A stretch of DNA of 35,653 bases from Streptomyces roseus (lineage in GTDB: Bacteria > Actinomycetota > Actinomycetes > Streptomycetales > Streptomycetaceae). The position numbers were made by a program, and so were the translations under genes. How positions within the stretch are numbered: the stretch's first letter is position 1; every line of letters starts with the position of its first letter. Of the stretch, positions 30,263 to 35,653 are shown piece after piece. The DNA lies in assembly GCF_001044425.1 (NCBI RefSeq), contig NZ_LFML01000009.1:1-35653 (forward strand), in the 5' to 3' direction. The notes below the pieces were generated by a model. That model made no database searches. It was given only the letters and a program-made list of their open reading frames with translations, and was not told the origin of the DNA.

Positions 30263-30741
30263 TGAAGTACTTCTGGATCCAGCTGCTGCTCATCGCGGGC
30301 TCGGTGTCGATGGCCCTCATGTTCATACGGACGTGGGGCCAGGCGAAGAACCGCGCCTGGAAGCGCATCGCGTTCTCCGTGTTCGTCGTCGTCAACGTGT
30401 ACGCGGTGCTCCGCCCCACGGACGTGACGTGGGTGGCTCACCAGCTCGGCGTCGGCCGCGGCACCGACCTCGTGCTGTACGTCATGGTGCTGGCGATGGG
30501 CTTCCTGACCCTCAACACCTTCCTGCGCTTCCGCTCGTTGGAGAAGAAGCTCACGGACCTGGCCCGTACGGTGGCCCTGGCCGAGGGCGCCCGCCACAAC
30601 GACGCGCGCCTGGGCGGGACCCCCGCCGTCGTGGCCGCGGTCAAGGTCGAGGTCGAGGTGGAGCCGAAGCCCGAGCCCGCCGAGACCGACTCCGCATCCG
30701 CCTCCACCTCCGCATCCGCCTCCGACTCCGTGAAGGCCTGA
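30262..30741 (+). CDS. DUF2304-like small membrane protein
   Basis: A 159-residue protein with three hydrophobic helices (about 4-22, 36-50 and 68-88), a charged segment SLEKKLTDLARTVALAEGAR (92-111) that could form a coiled coil, and a low-complexity acidic then Ser/Ala tail from about 125. DUF2304 proteins commonly sit beside polyprenyl-phosphate glycosyltransferases, as here, and may anchor or assist them. Its ATG shares one base with the stop of the preceding gene (TGATG), so the two are probably made together. The tail is encoded by imperfect TCCGNN hexamer repeats. The family call is by length, topology and context. Confidence 0.75.
   Translation: MKYFWIQLLLIAGSVSMALMFIRTWGQAKNRAWKRIAFSVFVVVNVYAVLRPTDVTWVAHQLGVGRGTDLVLYVMVLAMGFLTLNTFLRFRSLEKKLTDLARTVALAEGARHNDARLGGTPAVVAAVKVEVEVEPKPEPAETDSASASTSASASDSVKA
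30689..30731 (+). repeat. hexamer-based low-complexity repeat in the DUF2304-like gene
   Basis: Seven in-phase TCCGNN or TCCNCC units encode the Ser/Ala/Asp tail; a 15-base unit TCCGCATCCGCCTCC occurs twice. This is a slippage-prone coding repeat near the 3' end of the gene. Confidence 0.6.
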
Positions 30742-30747
30742 CGTCCC

Positions 30748-31653
30748 GTGGTGACCTTCGACTTCATGCTCCCCTACTACGGGGACGTGCGGCTGATGCA
30801 GGACGCCGTCCGCAGCGTCCTGGCCCAGACGGACCCGGACTTCCGCCTCGTCGTCGTCGACGACGGCAAGGAGCCGGAGGTCCCGGGCTGGTTCGAGGCC
30901 CTCGGCGACGAGCGGGTGCACTACACGCGCAACGAGCAGAACCTCGGCATCACCAAGAACTTCCAGAAGTGCGTGCGGCTCTCCGAGGCCGACCACGTCG
31001 TCATCATGGGCTGCGACGACCTGCTCCACCCGCACTACCTGGAGACCGTCCGCGCCCTCATAGCCGACCACCCGGGCATCGGCATGGTCCAGCCCGGCGT
31101 CGAGGTCATCGACGGCTCCGGGCAGGTCGCGTACGGGCTCGCCGACCAGACCAAGCGGCGGCTGTACGCGCCGCAGGTCAAGGGGCGGCGCCTGATGGGC
31201 GGTGAGGAGCTGGCCACCAGCGTGCTGCGCGGGAACTGGCTGTACTTCCCGTCGATCGCGTGGCGCGGCGAGGCCCTGCGCGGGGTCAACTTCCGCGACG
31301 AGTACTCGGTGATCCAGGACCTGGCCCTGGTGGTCGACCTCCTCGAACTCGGCGAGCAGATGGTGATCGACGAGTCCACCACGGTCTTCCAGTACCGGCG
31401 CCACGCGGTCAGCGAGTCCTCGGTACAGGCCTTCTCCGGCACCCGCTTCACCGAGGCCGAGCGGTACTTCTCCGCCGTGGCCGACCGGATGGACGCCCGG
31501 GGCTGGCCCAAGGCCGCGCGGGCGGCCCGCTTCCACAGCGCCTCCCGCCTCCACGCCGTGACCATGCTCCCCGGCGCGCTCCGGCGCGGCCACCGCGAGG
31601 GCGTCCGTACGCTCGCCAAGCACGCGTTCACCGGCGGCCGACGCGCCCACTGA
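30748..31653 (+). CDS. family 2 glycosyltransferase
   Basis: A 301-residue GT-A glycosyltransferase with LPYYGD at 8-13, VVVDDGKEPEVPGW at 35-48, the NLGITKNFQKC segment at 65-75 and the metal site MGCDDLLHPHY at 87-97. This pattern fits enzymes that add sugars such as rhamnose to a growing lipid-linked chain. The C-terminal 60 residues are basic and could lie on the membrane surface. There is no transmembrane helix. GTG 30748 or 30751 is the start, 6-9 bases after the previous stop; no strong ribosome-binding site is visible. With RmlABCD upstream, dTDP-rhamnose is a plausible donor, but this is inference. Confidence 0.84.
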   Translation: MVTFDFMLPYYGDVRLMQDAVRSVLAQTDPDFRLVVVDDGKEPEVPGWFEALGDERVHYTRNEQNLGITKNFQKCVRLSEADHVVIMGCDDLLHPHYLETVRALIADHPGIGMVQPGVEVIDGSGQVAYGLADQTKRRLYAPQVKGRRLMGGEELATSVLRGNWLYFPSIAWRGEALRGVNFRDEYSVIQDLALVVDLLELGEQMVIDESTTVFQYRRHAVSESSVQAFSGTRFTEAERYFSAVADRMDARGWPKAARAARFHSASRLHAVTMLPGALRRGHREGVRTLAKHAFTGGRRAH

Positions 31654-31723
31654 CCCGGAGCACCCCAGACAGCGGCCGGCGGGCCCCGCCCCGCGGTGAC
31701 ACCCGCGACGGAATTGGACTGAG

Positions 31724-33652
31724 ATGACACACCTGGCCCCCGAGGTCGTCGGAGCGTCCGGCACGGCACACAGCCGGACCGGTACCGGGACCCCGGCCGC
31801 CGGACCGCTCTCGTCCCCTTCGGCGGCCCGCCGCCCCTGGACGTCACGGCGCCGGGTGCTCGCGGTCGCCGAGGGGGTCGTCAGCCTCACGGCGGCCCTC
31901 GGCTACATGCTGCTGAGCCGGCGCATCGACGTGAACCCGGTGGTGCGACTGGGCCAGGTCAGCGGCCTCGCCACGCTCCAGATGTACGCGGCGCTCATCG
32001 GCCTGCCGCTGCTCGGCCTGCTGCTCTACACCGCCCACCGGGGCGCGGCCCGGCGCCACCAGCTGGTCAAGCGCATGGTCTGCGCCGCCCTGGCGGGCCT
32101 GGCCACCGGAGTGATCGCGGGCGGCATCGTCGTCGCGCTGCACGGTACGCCCCATCCGCTCGGCGGCCAGGAGGGCGACCCGGGCGTCCTGATCGACATG
32201 GCCAACTCCTTCCTGCACCACGAAGGGATGTCGGGCATCTACCCGCCCGCCTTCCCGGCCCTGATGGCCCTCTGGGCGAAGATCCGCTACAACGGCCGCG
32301 GCGAGACCGGCTTCGCCCTGCACGACCTCCAGATCTTCTTCACCGCCGTGGCCGGGCCGATGGCCTACCTGGCCTGGCGGATACTGCTGCGGCCCTTCTG
32401 GGCGCTGCTGATCGCGGTCCCGGCCGCCGTGCTGTTCCTGGACCCGATCCGCCCGTACAGCCACATCGTCATGATCGTGCTGCTGCCGCTGCTCGGTTAC
32501 TGGCTGCGCGAGATGCGTCTGGCGGGCCGGCGCGGCACGCGGCACCTGCTGGTGCGCGGGCTCGTCCTCGGCGTGACCTTCGGCGCGCTGTTCCTCTGGT
32601 ACTCCGGCTGGTACATCTGGGCCGCGCCGGGCGCTCTCGTGGCCGCGCTGTTCTTCTTCCCGTGGCGCCAGGGCGCGGCGACCGTCAGGAAGGCGGCCCT
32701 CTACATAGGGGTCACCCTGCTGTCGGCCGGCGTCGTCGGCGCCCCGCTGCTCTACCAGATGGCCCGGCTGGGTGCGGACAACCCCGACCGCTACGCCTTC
32801 CTCGCCGTGTACGCGGACCCGGGGTACGTGCTCGGCTGGGTCTCGGACCGGTCCGGGACCCTCACGTACCAGACCTGGCCGGTGGCCGGGGAGATGGCGG
32901 GCCAGAGCGGGTTCGCCCTGCTGCTGCTGTTCGGGGTGGGCCTCGGCCTCGGCCTCGGGATGCGCAACATCATGGTGCGCACGGCCGCGGCGGTCCTGGC
33001 CGGAGCCTGGCTCGCCCGGTTCTGGTTCGCCGGGCACATGGCCCAGGACAAGGCCATCCAGCTCTACCCGCGCACCACGTGGATCATCATGTACTGCCTG
33101 ATGATCCTGGCCGTGCTCGGCATGATGGCCGTGGTCAACCGCGGCTCCGGGTGGGTCGAGCGCACGCTCCGCCCGCGCGGCGCCGCTCCGGCTTCCGATT
33201 CCGTTTCCGGTTCCGCTTCCGCGGCCGGGCTCGCCCGGGTCGTTCCGCCTCGGGTGGTCCGCCAGCTCGCCGCGGGCATGGTCTGCGTGGTCGCCCTGTT
33301 CGCGACCATGGGCGCGTCCTGGTCGGCCAACCGGTACATGCCCTCGTCCGACGTCGACACGATGGGCATCGACGCCTACCGCGCCCACGTCATCAAGGAG
33401 AGGGACGGCAGCTGCCCGCGCTTCTCGCCCCGTCCGACCTGCTGGGACATCGAGAAGGACGACTGGAAGCCCGGCCCCATCCAGAACTTCATCTGGTGCG
33501 CAGGCATCGTGGCCGACGACTGGCCCGCCGTCTGCGGGATGGAGGCGCCCAAGCGCGTGCGCTCGCGCGCGGACATCGAGCGCGACGCCGAGGCCGACCG
33601 TCTGGCCCGCAAGGAAGCGGCCCAGAAGGAGAAGGACGCCCAGAAGCGGTGA
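31724..33652 (+). CDS. large GT-C-like membrane protein, possible arabinofuranosyltransferase-type glycosyltransferase
   Basis: A 642-residue protein with a disordered N-terminus (1-42), about 11 membrane helices (about 45-475), a low-complexity Ser/Asp/Gly/Ala linker (489-502), one more helix (512-530) and a C-terminal outside domain. The first large loop has GGQEGDPGVLIDMANSFL at 147-164, with two aspartates in the place expected of a GT-C catalytic site, and IYPPAFPALM at 172-181, a phrase like those of AftA and related lipid-linked-sugar transferases. The C-terminal domain has four cysteines (564, 573, 592, 604) and ends in a highly charged helix. ATG 31724 opens 70 bases after the preceding gene. 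Family assignment is tentative; the donor would be a polyprenyl-phosphate sugar. Confidence 0.7.
   Translation: MTHLAPEVVGASGTAHSRTGTGTPAAGPLSSPSAARRPWTSRRRVLAVAEGVVSLTAALGYMLLSRRIDVNPVVRLGQVSGLATLQMYAALIGLPLLGLLLYTAHRGAARRHQLVKRMVCAALAGLATGVIAGGIVVALHGTPHPLGGQEGDPGVLIDMANSFLHHEGMSGIYPPAFPALMALWAKIRYNGRGETGFALHDLQIFFTAVAGPMAYLAWRILLRPFWALLIAVPAAVLFLDPIRPYSHIVMIVLLPLLGYWLREMRLAGRRGTRHLLVRGLVLGVTFGALFLWYSGWYIWAAPGALVAALFFFPWRQGAATVRKAALYIGVTLLSAGVVGAPLLYQMARLGADNPDRYAFLAVYADPGYVLGWVSDRSGTLTYQTWPVAGEMAGQSGFALLLLFGVGLGLGLGMRNIMVRTAAAVLAGAWLARFWFAGHMAQDKAIQLYPRTTWIIMYCLMILAVLGMMAVVNRGSGWVERTLRPRGAAPASDSVSGSASAAGLARVVPPRVVRQLAAGMVCVVALFATMGASWSANRYMPSSDVDTMGIDAYRAHVIKERDGSCPRFSPRPTCWDIEKDDWKPGPIQNFIWCAGIVADDWPAVCGMEAPKRVRSRADIERDAEADRLARKEAAQKEKDAQKR
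33190..33222 (+). repeat. TTCCGN hexamer repeat in the GT-C-like gene
   Basis: CTTCCGATTCCGTTTCCGGTTCCGCTTCCG is five consecutive TTCCGN units, in frame, encoding the Ser-rich linker between the last two membrane helices. Confidence 0.6.
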
Positions 33653-33777
33653 CCCGGCCGGGTCGCCCGGACGGCTCCTCGGGCAGCCCCCTTGCGTCGA
33701 TTGTCACAACCGACCAGTAGCATCCGCCCCGACAGTCGTGTCACATGGCGCACGAGCCATAGGGGTGGGGAACACAA

Positions 33778-35653
33778 GTGAGACTGAGTCGTGTGCGCGG
33801 TACCGCTCTGGCGGCCGCGCTCGGCGCCGCAGCGGTGCTGGGCATCCAGGGAATGGCCGGGGGAGCCGAACTGACGGCGGCCCCGGGAGGTGAGGGGGCG
33901 GCGAAGGCGTACAGCGCCGTCGCCAAGGAGACCGGACCGGTCGAGGGCGAGCTGCACAAGCTGGCCCTCCAGCCCAAGGGCGCCGGCGAGGCCGTGCTCT
34001 CCCGGCAGGAAACGCAGCCCTTCGGTCTGCTCGGCGTGTCCTGGACGGACCCCGCAGCCGAGCTGAAGGGCACCATCGAGGCCCGCTCCCGCGACGCCAG
34101 GACCGGCGCGTGGTCGAAGTGGATCGCCCTCGACCCGGTCAAGCCGGGGATGGACGGCGTACGGCCCGGCGCGCACGGCTCGACCGAGCCCGTCTGGGTC
34201 GGCGCGTCGAACGGCGCCGAGGTACGCGTCAGCGGCGGCGGCGCACTGCCCGCCGGGCTGGAGCTGAACCTGGTGGACCCGGGCGGCTCGGCCGCCTCGG
34301 CGAAGCAGGGTGGCCAGAAGCAGGGCGGCCGGCAGAAGAACGCCGCCCACGCGAGCGGCGCCGCGCGGACCGGCGCGCCGGACGCGGCACCGGCCGCGTC
34401 CGCCGCCCCGACGATCGAGCCGGGACCGGCGTCCACCGCGCCCCAGCCGGCCGTGGTCTCGCGGGCCGCGTGGGGCGCCGACGAGTCGCTGAACAACGAG
34501 GGCCCGCTCTACCAGACCAGCGGGAAGATCAAGGCGGTCTTCGTCCACCACACCGCCGACGCCCAGCCGTACGACTGCTCGCAGTCGGCGGCGATCGTCC
34601 GCGGCATCCACGTCTACCACGTGAAGACCCAGGGCTGGCGCGACCTCGGCTACAACTTCCTCGTCGACAAGTGCGGCACGATCTTCGAGGGCCGCCAGGG
34701 CGGTATCGACCAGGCCATCATCGGCGCGCACACGTTCGGCTGGAACACCGACACCGAGGGCATCGCCGTCCTCGGTGACTACAACGCCGGCGGCGCTTCG
34801 GCGGCCGCCCAGGACGCCATCTCCCGTATCGCGGCCTACAAGCTGGGCCAGTACGACGGCGACATGAACGGCACGACCACGCTGACCGCCGGCGTCGCGC
34901 AGACCAACTTCTTCGGCACCGCCTTCGAGCTCGGCAAGGAGTACCAGTTCAAGACCGTCTCGGGCCACCGGGACGGCTTCAACACCGAGTGCCCGGGCAA
35001 CCAGCTCTACGCGCAGCTCGGGTCCCTGCGCGCCTCGGGTCCCGCCGCGCAGCTGAAGGTGGGCACCGTCAACGGCGTGCCCGTCCAGCCGGGTGTCGAC
35101 GCCGCCTCCGACGGCGTCCTGACCGTCGGCTGGTCGACCAGCACGGCCGGCGACCGCATCGGTTCGTTCGAGGTCCTCGTCGACGGAGTCCCGGCGGCCA
35201 CGACCTCCGGTACGGCCCGTACGGCGACCTCGATCGTCACCAGCGGCACCCACCAGGTCCAGGTCAGGGCGAACGCGGTCAACGGCAAGACCTCCACCTC
35301 GCTGCCCGTCAAGGTCGTCTCGGAGGTGAAGCCGGCGAAGTTCGCCCCGGTCACCCCGAAGCGGCTGATGGACACGCGTTCGGGCCTGGGCGGGGTGCCG
35401 CAGGCGAAGGTCGGCGCGGGTGGTGTCGTGACCCTGCCGGTGGCCGGTACCAACGGCATCCCGGCCGCCGGTGTGACGGCCGTGGTCCTGAACGTGACGG
35501 CGACCAATCCGACCGAGCCGAGCTTCGTGTCGGTGTACCCGAGCGGTACGACGCGTACGAGTGCGTCGAACCTGAACTTCACCCCGGGTCAGACCATCCC
35601 GAACCTGGTGGTGGTCCCGGTGGTGGACGGGAAGGTCAGTTTCTTCAACAACC
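33778..35653 (+). CDS. secreted N-acetylmuramoyl-L-alanine amidase, PGRP/Amidase_2 type (3' end outside window)
   Basis: A zinc amidase that would cut the bond between MurNAc and the stem peptide of peptidoglycan. From GTG 33778 (GGGGTGGGG upstream) 625 codons are visible. There is a Sec signal peptide (about 1-31), an N-terminal beta-type domain (about 45-170), a Gly/Gln/Ala linker, and the catalytic domain: AVFVHHTADAQPYDCS with His257/258, YNFLVDKCGTIFEGR, GAHTFGWN, and SGHRDGFNTECPGN with His397 and Cys405 as zinc ligands. A fibronectin-like domain follows (about 435-515), then from about 520 a beta domain starting PKRLMDTRSGLGG that recurs in actinobacterial surface proteins and runs off the window. 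The location after the glycan genes suggests wall remodelling. Confidence 0.9.
   Translation, partial: MRLSRVRGTALAAALGAAAVLGIQGMAGGAELTAAPGGEGAAKAYSAVAKETGPVEGELHKLALQPKGAGEAVLSRQETQPFGLLGVSWTDPAAELKGTIEARSRDARTGAWSKWIALDPVKPGMDGVRPGAHGSTEPVWVGASNGAEVRVSGGGALPAGLELNLVDPGGSAASAKQGGQKQGGRQKNAAHASGAARTGAPDAAPAASAAPTIEPGPASTAPQPAVVSRAAWGADESLNNEGPLYQTSGKIKAVFVHHTADAQPYDCSQSAAIVRGIHVYHVKTQGWRDLGYNFLVDKCGTIFEGRQGGIDQAIIGAHTFGWNTDTEGIAVLGDYNAGGASAAAQDAISRIAAYKLGQYDGDMNGTTTLTAGVAQTNFFGTAFELGKEYQFKTVSGHRDGFNTECPGNQLYAQLGSLRASGPAAQLKVGTVNGVPVQPGVDAASDGVLTVGWSTSTAGDRIGSFEVLVDGVPAATTSGTARTATSIVTSGTHQVQVRANAVNGKTSTSLPVKVVSEVKPAKFAPVTPKRLMDTRSGLGGVPQAKVGAGGVVTLPVAGTNGIPAAGVTAVVLNVTATNPTEPSFVSVYPSGTTRTSASNLNFTPGQTIPNLVVVPVVDGKVSFFNN

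Noticed and set aside
33701..33723. TTGTCA ... TAGCAT as a promoter for the amidase
   Set aside because: The spacing between the elements is only 11 bp, too short for a HrdB-type promoter; no better pair was found.

Overview
The window is a chromosomal segment of a high-GC actinomycete, almost certainly a Streptomyces. The evidence is the very high G/C at third codon positions, the frequent GTG and TTG starts, the near-identity by memory of RpoB, RpoC, EF-Tu and S12 to Streptomyces proteins, and the gene order murB - add - aminotransferase - tRNA-Trp - secE - nusG - rplKA - rplJL - rpoBC - rpsL - rpsG - fusA - tuf. I see no insertion sequence, prophage, integrase or CRISPR array.

Layout. Positions 1-4260 hold the end of an unidentified gene, murB (peptidoglycan precursor synthesis), a small conserved-looking hypothetical gene, and, on the minus strand, an adenosine deaminase-family gene and an aspartate-type aminotransferase. 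Positions 4456-17020 are the plus-strand transcription/translation core: tRNA-Trp, secE, nusG, rplK, rplA, rplJ, rplL, rpoB and rpoC. Strong inverted repeats separate the blocks (after nusG, after rplA, in the rplJ leader, after rplL, between rpoB and rpoC, after rpoC). They cut the region into units that could be tuned separately. A broken lipoprotein-like remnant lies between rplA and rplJ. Positions 17134-19623 hold a large YfhO-family membrane protein on the minus strand, standing between rpoC and the str operon. Positions 20112-24470 are the str operon: rpsL, rpsG, fusA and tuf.

From 24688 to the right edge the window turns into a cell-surface glycan locus. rmlC and rmlA run leftward. 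rmlB, rmlD, a Wzx/MATE-like flippase, a polyprenyl-phosphate-sugar-synthase-like GT2, a DUF2304-like small membrane protein, a second GT2 and a large GT-C-like membrane protein run rightward. Many neighbours overlap by 1-4 bases. A secreted PGRP/Amidase_2 peptidoglycan amidase follows and is cut by the window end. Together these genes could make dTDP-L-rhamnose, load sugars on a lipid carrier, flip them and transfer them outside the membrane. The YfhO protein is a second candidate outside-facing glycosyltransferase. The divergent rmlA and rmlB genes each have a -10-like element so close to the start codon that leaderless mRNAs are likely.

The core genes are ordinary. The parts most worth a second look are the glycan locus, the regulatory hairpins around the ribosomal and RNA polymerase genes, the decayed gene remnants, and a set of 10-bp phased repeats upstream of yfhO. 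All calls are by eye; no database search was run.
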